Shown piece after piece: positions 55,477-64,000 of a stretch of 64,000 bases of DNA. The DNA is from Immersiella caudata (lineage: Eukaryota > Ascomycota > Sordariomycetes > Sordariales > Lasiosphaeriaceae). The position numbers and the translations under genes were made by a program. The notes under the pieces were generated by a model, which saw nothing but the letters and a program-made list of their open reading frames with translations, had not been told where the DNA came from and did no database searches. Numbering within the stretch: position 1 is the first letter of the stretch; each line of letters opens with the position of its first letter. Where the stretch lies: positions 3,720,001 to 3,784,000 of the forward strand of contig JAULSU010000005.1 of NCBI GenBank assembly GCA_030512335.1. Direction: 5' to 3'.

Positions 55477-57863
55477 ATGGCATCTGTGAGCGCCCTCCGC
55501 GTCAAGCTCTACCCCGTCCGCCTCTTGACGGTCCGCAGCTCGACTGGTCAACCTTGGCGGCGCAGCCCTGCCTCAAGGTTCCCCCGAGCTGTCGCAATGT
55601 CAAGTTGGCCAGCAGTCGCTGCGCATCTGTCCTCGACACGCACCTCGAGCCAATGCTGACAGTATTCCTTTCTCTAGCAACAGCGGAACCCGTATAGCAA
55701 CGCCGGCTACCTGCCCAATGGCGCCACCCCGCATCCAGGTGCTGCTCCTGGAGCGACGCCGCTGCTGCCGAACCAGGGTCGGGTCATCCAGACAGGCCCC
55801 CATAGAGTTCTCTGCATTGCAGATGTTCGAGGTATGACCGACTACCATCCCTGTGTGCTGCGACGCTTCGACTAACCAAGACTTACCCACAGGCAACCTT
55901 CAGTCTCTGAACGACCTCGCCAAATCGGCTCGCGCGGACTATATTATCCACACCGGTGACTTTGGCTTCTACGATGATTCGTCCCTAGACCGTATTGCCG
56001 AAAAGTAGGAATAGTCTCTTTAGTTCAAGATCAGCCGACTGACAGAATCTCAATAGGACACTCAAGCACGTCGCGCAATACTCCCCACTAATTTCGGATG
56101 CGACGAAGAAAGCTATTTCCCAAAGCGGCGCTGGACCTGTGAAGTCGCGATTCCCCGCCAGCGAGCTTCCTCTCTCCGAGCTACCGCTTCTCATCTCAGG
56201 CGCCGTCAAGCTTGAGGTGCCCGTATACACTGTTTGGGGTGCTTGCGAAGATGTCCGGGTTCTCGAGAAGTTTCGTTCTAAGGAGTACAAGGTTCCAAAC
56301 CTCTTCATCATTGATGAAGCCCAGTCGATGTTGCTCGAGATCGGTGGTGTGAAGCTTCGACTTCTTGGACTTGGCGGCGCGGTAGTTATGCACAAGCTGT
56401 TCGACAATGGCGAGGGACGGACCACGATTGCTGGTGGACAGGGCACAATGTGGACGACGCTTCTGCAGATGGGCGAGCTGGTCGACACGGCGAATCGTGT
56501 ATACGATCCGACCGAGACACGAATTTTCATCACGCACGCTTCCCCAGCTCGCGAGGGTATCCTGAACCAGCTGTCGGTCACTCTCAAGGCAGATTTCTCC
56601 ATCTCGGCTGGCCTTCATTTCCGTTATGGAAGTTCTTACAACGAGTTCAGCGTGAACCCGACGTTAGACCATTATCGCGGCAAACTTGCAGCCTCGAAGG
56701 CCTCATTCAACGATGTTTGGGAGACTGTCAAGGGCGAGGTTGAGCCTGCTATCCAGCAAAACGAAGCTCAGCAAACCTTGCTCAAGAACGCTCTCGGGGT
56801 TGTTGAGAAGATGCCCACAACTGCAGCTGGCGGAAATCCATTCGGCGGGGCGGCTTCAGGTCAGACTGCTGCGGCTCTTGGTCAAGTGGATGAGAGCGCG
56901 TTCAAAAACATGTGGAACTTTAACCTTGCCGATGCTGCGTTCGGCTGGCTCGTTCTGGAGATCCAGGATGGCAGAATCGGTACGGAGATGAGGGCCCAAG
57001 GCTTCAACTTCTCCCACCGTGGCGCAAAGCAGCAGCCTGGTACAACTCAACTTGCGGGAGTGGCACCAGGTGGGCCAGCCACAGCCGCCCAGACGGCTTC
57101 AGTTCCTCCCTCTACTCAGACTGCTCCGGCAGCTCCCTCTTCACAAACCGCAAGGCAGGCACCCCAGCCGCAGGCTAAGCCTGCCGTCCCGACTCCCACT
57201 CCGGCCCAAGTCAAACCTGCAACACCCCAGCCAGTCCCGACCGCCTCTCCAGCTCCGCGCGAATCGAAGGAGTCAACGTCTGCCAATGGCGCCGATTCTT
57301 CATCGCCTGCTCCAAAGAATCCTGCTGACAACATTATCGGCCTCTTCGTCATGAACGCCCAGAGCGACGAGCAAGTTAGAGATCTCTTCGCTGACGAAGA
57401 CAAGGCCAAGATCGTCAAGATCGAGAAATGGGGACAAGCTAACAAGGTTGCTCAATTCAAGACGGTCGAGGATCGTGATGCCGCAATGGACCGCCTGCCC
57501 GACGACGTCAAGAACCGCGCTCCAGGCCAGGAGGACCGCTCGAAGCCCTTGGTGCGGATCTTCCAACCCCCTTCTACCACTCGCCAGTTCAGCCAGCGTG
57601 GCGGCGCTGGCAATTGGGGAAGTAGCCGAGGCGGTGCAAGGGATGCTGGTAACGCGCCCAGCGGTTACCGAAGCGCCGGCGGTGGTACCGGCACTGCTAG
57701 CGACAGTGAGGGGGCTGGACGTCGCGGAGGACGTGGTGGAGGCCGCGGCGGACGAGGCGGTGATCGCGGTGGGAGAGGACCGCGTGGTCAACGTGGAGGT
57801 ATGAAGGGTGACGGAGGCAGTGGGAGCCCAGCTCCCTCTTCTGCGGCCCCGGCCGACTCTTGA
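55477..57863 (+). CDS. DUF2433-type metallophosphoesterase-like protein with RRM-like and RGG regions
   Basis: Five exons: 55477-55485, 55678-55831, 55893-56004, 56057-57863 give 693 residues (four coding blocks; the first is only nine bases, MAS). The N-terminal domain (about 44-290) has the calcineurin-like phosphoesterase layout: VLCIADVRGNLQSL, IIHTGDFGFYDD, VYTVWGACEDV and RIFITHASPAREG. The usual D-x-H is DVR and the usual GNHE/D is GACED, so metal binding is probably impaired. A Pro/Ala/Gln-rich linker (about 420-515) follows. An RRM-like fold (about 518-596) has GLFVMNAQ and KVAQFKTVEDRDAAMDRL. The tail is RGG-rich (RGGRGGGRGGRGGDRGG). I infer an RNA-associated role. The introns carry GTGAGC, GTATGA and GTAGGA donors; the first is 192 bp. 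Confidence 0.8.
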
Positions 57864-58599
57864 AAGGCAATAATCCAGGAGACATTTTGCCAAGCCTGAA
57901 AGCGGACGTCTGATGCACCGCGTTATACTTCACCATGCACGCAATCAAGGTGCGCATGGGTAGGGGTGCCCGTCTTGCGAGTCAAGCTATCCGCTGAAGT
58001 CGCGTCGGTCATGGCGCTTTTCAGGTCTTCTTCTACCGAGACGAATACCTTCACTGTTTACATATTTGGTTTTCGGGTTCTCTAGGCCATGGCTGTGGAC
58101 GGTATCAGGCACCGGCTCGCTTCGTTTACGTCCGGCGTAACGTTTAATATCAGGGTTGTCGGGGAAAAGGAAGCGAGATCTCTTTTGAACAAAATCCACT
58201 TGCGGGATGGGAGTTTTTAGAGACAGTTATGCTAGCTCATTCTTTGTAGTGTCAACGTCATATTTTTTTCTTCTTAGCCTTGTCGATCGCTTGAGTTTGC
58301 CAACCAGCCACATGGTGATGAGAAGATTAAAGCGTGCTGTGATGGGATGCCCTTTATATCCTTTGCTTTTGCATTGTGGTTGGGATTTCTACTGCTATGG
58401 TACAAACGCCGGGCCAATCAAGTTTTGTTTACCTCCTGCACATGTTCCCATGCAATGCCTCATAAGATGTTTCCCCGAGTATAGTACAAGTATATGCTAC
58501 AGTCGTCTCCCTTCGACCTGGGTTGCCTCCATCTGGCAACTAGACAACCCACCGTGATGCTCACATATGGTGTCTCTTCTCTTCCATCCTTCAATCTCC
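57864..58599. other. Convergent 3' intergenic region
   Basis: The DUF2433-type gene (plus) and COQ5 (minus) converge on this 0.74 kb. It should hold both 3' UTRs. No gene is seen. Confidence 0.6.
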
Positions 58600-59676
58600 C
58601 TACTGCCTCGGCTTCATGCCCTTGTGAATAGCAGCCACCCCCCCGGTCAGATCCTCGTATCCGCACCCACCAACGACAAACCCAGCGTCGACAATCATGT
58701 CCCTAAAGTCTTCTTGGCTAGGGAAGCGCTCGATGCTCTCCACCAGGTACTGGTAGCTGTCCCGGTCACCGGCTATAAGTTGCCCGATGAGAGGAATCGC
58801 GCGGAACGACCACTCCTTGTAGACGGTATTAAACAGCGGGTGCTTATCCACCTTGCTGAATTCGAGGCAGGCAAAGACGCCGCCGGGCTTGAGTACTCGA
58901 TGGGCTTCGCGCAGCGCGGCAGGGATATTGGAGAAGTTGCGGATGCCAAAGGCGACGGTGTAGAGGTCGACAGAGTTGGAGAGGATGGCGGCGGTGGGAT
59001 TGGGGTTGGGGATGGAGAGGTTGGTCGAGAGGGGCGTGGTCTTGGTGAGGTCTTCGGCGTTGGCTTCGACGAAGGTCAAGGCGGCCTGTTGGCTTGCGGG
59101 GAGGGCGGCGGAGCGTTGCTTGCCCACGGTGAGCATGGCGGGGTTGATGTCGGAGATGGTGACGCGTACGTCGGGGTTATTGTTGACGACGTGGGCGGTG
59201 TGAAGCATGCGGAAGGCGATGTCGCCGGTGCCGCCGGCGATGTCGAGGATGTGTTGGGGAGCGCGGGGGTCGGGGCCATCGGTGAGGGGGCTGAAGCCGG
59301 GATTGAGGGAGGCGACGAAGTGGTCTCTGGGAAGGAGGGAGTGGTCAGATTCTTAAAGTCAGAGAGGAGGAGGGAGGGGGAGGGGAGCTCACTTCCAGAT
59401 ACGGTGCCAGCCGAAGGACATGAAGTCGTTCATGCGATCATATGACTCGGCCACGCTGGTGAAGACACCGGCGACGCGCTCCCGCTTCTCGGCCTCGGTG
59501 ACGGTTTCGAAGCCGAAGTGTGTTGCGCGGGCGGGGTCGGGTACAGCATAGTCGGGGGTGTTATTCGGGGCAAGGCGGGCGGCGGTCGAGGAGAATGAGC
59601 GAGTGATTGACTTTTTTGCGCTGGGTCGCAAAGCGCTTCGCACCGCTCTGCGTAGAAGGACAGGTCGCGCAACCAT
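58600..59676 (-). CDS. COQ5: 2-hexaprenyl-6-methoxy-1,4-benzoquinone methyltransferase COQ5
   Basis: Minus-strand exons 59676-59393 and 59326-58600 give 336 residues. This S-adenosylmethionine-dependent C-methyltransferase of ubiquinone synthesis acts in the mitochondrial matrix as part of the CoQ complex. The first 45 residues are rich in Arg, Ala and Ser (VLLRRAVRSALRPSAKK, SFSSTAARL), a presequence. UbiE/COQ5 motifs follow: THFGFETVTEAEKRERVAGV, SYDRMNDFMSFGWHRIWK, DIAGGTGDIAFRML (SAM motif I), AFGIRNFSNIPAALREAHRV and LKPGGVFACLEFSKV. The intron is GTGAGC to CCAG. The ATG used is the first in frame; the open frame upstream has no better start. Confidence 0.95.
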
Positions 59677-60086
59677 CGTGTAGGGAGATGCTGGCAGAGC
59701 CTCGGACCTGTGGTTACGGTGGTTCCTGGTAGTTCTCTGCCGCAAAGTAGGTCAGCTTGGTGGTCTCCTCTCCCGTAGATTCCCGCCAACAGAGCGCGCC
59801 GACAATTTTGGGGGAAGGCTGAGAGACCCGCACTGGATCGACCCCATAGTGCGCATCTGGCTGAGGTAAGTCCATCGTAGCCTTGCTGTGTGTGAAGAGG
59901 AGGATCGATAAGAAACGGCGCCAAGATTGCCGCCCTTGGCGCTCCGTTTTCCTCCCCAACTCAGATGACGAAACGGAAAGGGGCCGTTGTAATATGGAAA
60001 GGGGTTTTGGCAAGATGTCTCCATGCCCTTTAGCACAGACATGAGGTATAAAACACACATGCACACACAGCTGACAGTTTGAATAC
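59677..60086. promoter_or_regulatory. COQ5 promoter region
   Basis: This 410 bp lies between the COQ5 start and the stop codon of the small membrane protein gene, both leftward. It should hold the COQ5 promoter and the neighbour's 3' UTR. No defined element is recognised. Confidence 0.5.
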
Positions 60087-60473
60087 CTAATACGAACTAG
60101 ACGCCGACGACTGAGCCGCCGGAGGAATGTGCGGCCAGTCCACGAACTCAATGCCCTCCCCACTGCGAGCCGCAGCATCAGCCAACGCACGTCTCTGCTC
60201 GTTTATGGCTTCCTGTCTAAGCAGACGCCGTTCTCGGAGCTGTAAGAAAGACTGTTAGCTAACCTGTGACGAATTCTTTGGCTGCCCTTCATCTGCCGCA
60301 AAGTGCTGGGAGTACGCTTTCTACGAATATGAAAGGGAAGAGTGAGAGGAGGACGTGTTTACTCAACGCGGACCTACAGGTCTAGTAAGCTTCCAGGCTC
60401 CGATGACCAGCAGGGCTGTGAGGAATGTGAGGCTAAGAAAGAGTAGGGCGAGGGCCGTGTTGGGCGTGGTCAT
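60087..60473 (-). CDS. Small single-pass membrane protein (82 residues), unknown function
   Basis: Minus-strand exons 60473-60378 and 60239-60087 give 82 residues. I do not recognise the family. Residues about 6-27 form a membrane segment (TALALLFLSLTFLTALLVIG), followed by AWKLTRP. Exon 2 begins with an amphipathic, basic helix (LRERRLLRQEAINEQRRALA) and then GIEFVDWPHIPPA and a Ser-rich end. The intron (60240-60377, 138 bp) has donor GTAGGT, branch GCTAAC and acceptor TTACAG; the frame is phase 0 on both sides and the downstream frame is open to a TAG. The architecture, a single N-terminal helix with a charged tail, resembles small inner-membrane or ER subunits. It lies between COQ5 and the E1 alpha gene, all leftward. 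The location is not determined. Confidence 0.65.
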
Positions 60474-60732
60474 GTTGATCTCTTTGCCAAGGCTTAGATG
60501 CCGCTAGTGGAAGGCTGTTGGTGTTGAAGTACTGGCGAGAGTGAGGGTTTGTGAGTGGTGGTGATCGGAAATCAATAGAATAACAACTTGGTAAGTTTTT
60601 CCTATTGTTGTGGATGTCCAGCCTGCACAGACCGGCAGGCGCCCGATGAGGAGGGCATCCGCAACCACTGATGCGGGCCAAGCGGTAACCGTGGCGATGA
60701 GATCTTGGGGGTCAAAAGAATTGCACATTCGG

Positions 60733-62168
60733 CTACCTGTCTGCGCTGGAATGGCTGTCACTCTCGAACTCTCCCAGGTCGTACTCATCTGGGTACGCCT
60801 CCAGCTGTTCCCTCAGCGCCTTCTTCTGCGCCACCAGATCGGGAGTCAGATTCTCGTATACATCCTCGAACATGGTCCAAACGGGAGGCTTCTTTTCCCT
60901 CTCAGCCTCAGAAAACGCCTTGAGGACATCTCGTCGAATACCGTCCCGGGCGTCTTTCTCCTTGGTCTCGTCCCAGATTCCCCGAGCTTCCATCCACTTA
61001 CGAAGCCTAGCGATCGGGTTATCCCTTCTCTTCCAATCCTCTACCTCCACCCGAGCACGGTAAGCAAAAGAATCGTCCGACGTGCTGTGGTGGCTGACGC
61101 GATACGTCATAGCTTCGATCAACACAGGTTTGCCGCCGTCCTGCAATGCTAGCTCGCGAGCCTTCTTGGTCGCTTCTCTCACAGCCCAGAAATCGTTTCC
61201 ATCAACGCGGAGAGTCTCGATGCCGTATCCCAGGCCACGGCTCGCGATTCCGTCGCCGCGGTACTGTTCCAGCGTGGGTGTAGAGATAGCGTAGCCGTTG
61301 TTACGGCAGATGAAGATCACCGGACACGATCTTGTTGCCGCAATATTCAAGGCGGCGTGGAAGTCGCCCTCACTCGCAGCTCCTTCGCCGAAGTACGCCG
61401 CGACAACACGGGGCGGAATGCTAGGATCTTGCATTCGCTGGATCTTCAACGCATAGGCAGCGCCCGAAGCCTGCGGGAGCTGTGTCGCCAGGGGCGATGA
61501 AATGGTATGCTACCCATTGCGGTCAGCGCTTGATCCCCGTACACAGCGTTCCAACCGCTTTAGGCACTTACGATGTTTAATTCCCGACTGCCATAGTGGA
61601 CCGGCATATTCCGACCCCTCCCAGGGTCTTTGCGGTTCGCAAACAGCTGGTTCATGAAGTCGGCGAGAGAAAACCCACGCTGTTTGAACACGCCCTGCTC
61701 GCGGTACTGACAGAAAATGACGTCCTCCTTTTCTAGAGCCGACGCTGTCGCTACGGACACGGCCTCCTCGCCAGCTGATACCATATAAAAGCTAAGGCGA
61801 CCTTGGCGCTGGGCGTCGAACATGATCAGGTCCATGGTGGACACCGTGAGCATATCGCGGTAGAGTTTGATCACCTCCTCGTCAGAGAGATCCGGCTTGA
61901 ATGCAGAGTCGACAACCTCGCCGTGTTGGTCGACAGCGCGGTATGTTGGGAGCGCTGGATATGACGCTGGCTGCTCAAAGTGCATTGTGTTGACAAACGC
62001 TGATTTGACGGCCCCAGGAAAGGAGACGTGCTTGGCATCCGGCCTCTGGGAAAGAGAGCTTGATTTTCGGCGACAGCTTTGGAGGAGACATGCTGATGCG
62101 GCCAGCGAGGGCGGCTGTTGGAAGGCGCAAGGGCGCCGGCCCGCGGGGAGCTGCGACAGCCGTCGCAT
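60733..62168 (-). CDS. BCKDHA: Branched-chain 2-oxoacid dehydrogenase E1 component, alpha subunit
   Basis: Minus-strand exons 62168-61572 and 61509-60733 give 457 residues. With the beta subunit it decarboxylates the 2-oxoacids of Leu, Ile and Val using thiamine diphosphate in the mitochondrial matrix. The first 45 residues are Arg/Ser/Ala-rich and fit a presequence. Family blocks are FPGAVKSAFVNTMHFEQP, MVSAGEEAVSVATASAL, IFCQYREQGVFKQRGFS, RGRNMPVHYGS and GEGAASEGDFHAALNIAA with CRNNGYAIST, the thiamine diphosphate/Mg site. YRVSHHSTSDDS is the conserved phosphorylation loop. The intron is GTAAGT to GTAG, 62 bp. The open frame upstream starts only at TTG, so 62168 is the first ATG; a further 5' exon is not excluded. 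Confidence 0.93.
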
Positions 62169-63865
62169 CCTCGTCTTGCGGTTCTCGGACGGAGACGGCG
62201 CTGGCAATTAGGGAGCGTGAGTCTGCGGATGCGAGAATGCTCGAAATCAAGGAATCACTGTCAAGCAATGTCAATTGATGGGGAAGAGTGTCTTTCTCCC
62301 TTGGGAATCCTGGGGAGGAAACATTGGAGAGGCGGTCGCTGACAAGGAGGACGTCACTTGTGCCGACGGAAAGCGACGGTGCCAAGTGAAGCGGATCGCC
62401 GCGTTCCCTTCCCCCGCAGTCACCTGGGTCCGCGCGGGGCGGAGACCTCCTCCCCACAACATACAGGGGCATGGCACACATTACCTCTCACCGTGAAAAG
62501 GGGTAAGGGAGTTGAGGTATTATTTGTTGGTGGCTATTGAGTTTCCTGGCTTTAGATGGGATCAGGTGAGTCGATTGAGGACCTGGCTGAGCCGAAACCG
62601 CATAAATCGTTCCGTGATACGCAAAGTTTCAACGCTGTTTATCGTCTCCCATCAGAGAGAACGTCCACTTCATGCCCTGAGAAGTCACTGGGTCTAGAAA
62701 ATGAGTTCGTCTCCGTACATCGCAAGCGACTTAGGGCGTAAGTTTTCGTTGGCGCAACACCTTTCGTCTTCAATTCTTCCAGCCGAAGCACACACGACCT
62801 AACCAAGAGGGAAACTTGATCCAGAGGTACTTGCTGATCAGCAGCCGACATAGCTTCCCGTAAACGCGAGCATCGGCACATGGGCGGAATATCTCTGGGA
62901 GACTGGATCGCTGCCCTCATTACTTTTACGCTTTCCGTTCTTCGAAGGACAGAGTTGTCAGGTCGCTGCTGAAGATCGTGGCCGAAGCGAGTATCAACCG
63001 CTTTTAGGGGCTCAGAAACATACGATTGGAAGCCTCATCCATGGATGTTCGTCACAGGGCCTTGTTTTTTGCGTTACCGGTGATCGTTCGTCGGTGTCTC
63101 TGCCCTGTGTCTCTGTTACTCGCCATCTTGATCGATTTCATGCCAGCAGCTGTCACTGCGTCCTGTGGGCGTGGTTCCCTGAGCAGACTGTCCGGCCTTG
63201 GCAGCCGCAAGCTGTCCAGATCGCCCCCGACACCCTTGGAGTGATAGTTACCAAGTTGTTGATTCGATCCGCGACGTGTAGCCCTCCATTATGTTCGCTC
63301 AGATCCCTTGGCTCCGGCCGAAAATCCATGTTGATGCCGGTGATGAATATGAGTCTCACGTTCGACCACGCCCGGAAACATGGCGCGCTTCCGTGCAACA
63401 GTCAAACATCGGGGTTGATGATGAAAGCGGACCCCAAGGTTTTGTCAAAGAGGACGTCGCGAAACGGTTGACACAGGCCAGGCTAGCTTGATCGGGTGCC
63501 GTATCGCTGACGCTGTCCAAGCCCACCAATGACGGGGCGTGGCTCGAGCTCCCGGCAGGGTCCCCCAACTCGAAGCGGCCTTGTCCCGCAAACAGGGATC
63601 TTAATGGGCTGGAGAGCCGCCAGCAAACCTCAAACTATGGGTCCAGAGTTGCAGCCCACCTGGCACACAATCGCCCGTAAAGCCTTCCATCTCCACCGAC
63701 CACACATCTCTGCCTTGGGCCGCCTGTGGAATCGCCCCATCTCTTGTGATCCATCACCCACGCCGTGACGTCCGCCTCCTCTCTTCCCGATGCCCGCCGT
63801 CCGCCGGCCATCGCTTGTCAGTCAGCACACAGCAGCACAGCGTCTAGAAATTCTATGAGTGATCT
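62169..63865. other. Upstream region of BCKDHA, no gene seen
   Basis: The 1.7 kb holds the BCKDHA promoter and leader. The open frames are noise-like in composition. From about 63730 the sequence is C/T-rich on the plus strand, possibly the 3' UTR of a leftward gene at the window's right end. Confidence 0.5.
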
Positions 63866-64000
63866 TCAATCCCCTCCCAGCGACCCTCCATCCGATCCTA
63901 TCCCCGCCTGCCTCATGGCGTAATCCATGGCAGAACGAAGCTTCGCAAACCGCTCCAGATCGGCCGTCGATAACGATCACCCAGTGCGCCTGCCTTCCGT
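63866..64000 (-). CDS. Possible C-terminal end of a leftward gene (partial)
   Basis: Minus-strand codons from 63964 down to a TGA at 63866-63868 read ADLERFAKLRSAMDYAMRQA then GIGSDGGSLGGD, which looks like a helical C terminus with normal codon use. In the same frame a TGA lies upstream at about 63979, so an intron or frame change would be needed to extend it, and no acceptor is obvious between the two. It may be a real terminal exon cut by the window edge, or chance. No family is recognised. Confidence 0.3.

Overview
The window reads as nuclear DNA of a filamentous ascomycete, most likely a Sordariomycete and perhaps of the Sordariales. Genes carry short introns (about 50-140 bp) with GTAAGT-like donors, CTAAC-type branch points and NAG acceptors. 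Coding codons favour G or C in the third position. The recognised proteins follow the usual filamentous-fungal families, among them a Neurospora-type carboxymuconate lactonizing enzyme, a very large NOT4, the complex I 30.4 kDa subunit and a ZDS-family protein. I could run no database search; family names come from motif recognition. I saw no bacterial-style operon, CRISPR array, rRNA gene, intact transposon or virus.

Layout. A small bZIP factor (829-1889) is followed by a 5.35 kb gene-poor interval, then a six-exon CIA30-domain protein (7244-8441). Next is a divergent aromatic-catabolism pair: 3-carboxy-cis,cis-muconate lactonizing enzyme (9142-10378, minus) and an intradiol ring-cleavage dioxygenase (11654-12662, plus). 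The complex I 30.4 kDa subunit (13653-14576, minus) and the NOT4 ubiquitin ligase (15338-20959, plus) follow. NOT4 has an unusually long 682-bp intron with an in-frame alternative stop. Then come a tRNA-Pro(UGG), an unrecognised gene with a GC-AG intron (22843-23959), a C3HC zinc-finger Rsm1/ZC3HC1-like protein (24183-25841, minus) and a CCC2-type copper ATPase (26690-30352, minus).

After a gene-poor stretch with an A/T-rich island come the sulfite reductase flavoprotein subunit MET10 (33159-36386) and a mitochondrial hydroxyacid-oxoacid transhydrogenase-like dehydrogenase (36797-38393). Exocyst SEC3 (39446-43753, minus) and a disordered nuclear-looking protein with a central PUA/ASCH-like domain (44810-47302, minus) follow. 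After another 3.5 kb gap come ZDS1-like (50764-53634), a degenerate metallophosphoesterase with RRM-like and RGG regions (55477-57863), COQ5 (58600-59676, minus), an 82-residue single-pass membrane protein (60087-60473, minus) and branched-chain 2-oxoacid dehydrogenase E1 alpha (60733-62168, minus). The C-terminal end of a further minus-strand gene may run off the right edge.

Working together. Most neighbours are unrelated housekeeping genes. The clearest functional pair is the lactonizing enzyme with the dioxygenase, two steps of the beta-ketoadipate pathway sharing one promoter region. Several products act in mitochondria (complex I subunit, COQ5, E1 alpha, probably the transhydrogenase), but they are scattered and look independently expressed. 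Exon junctions were assigned by eye from splice signals and reading-frame continuity.
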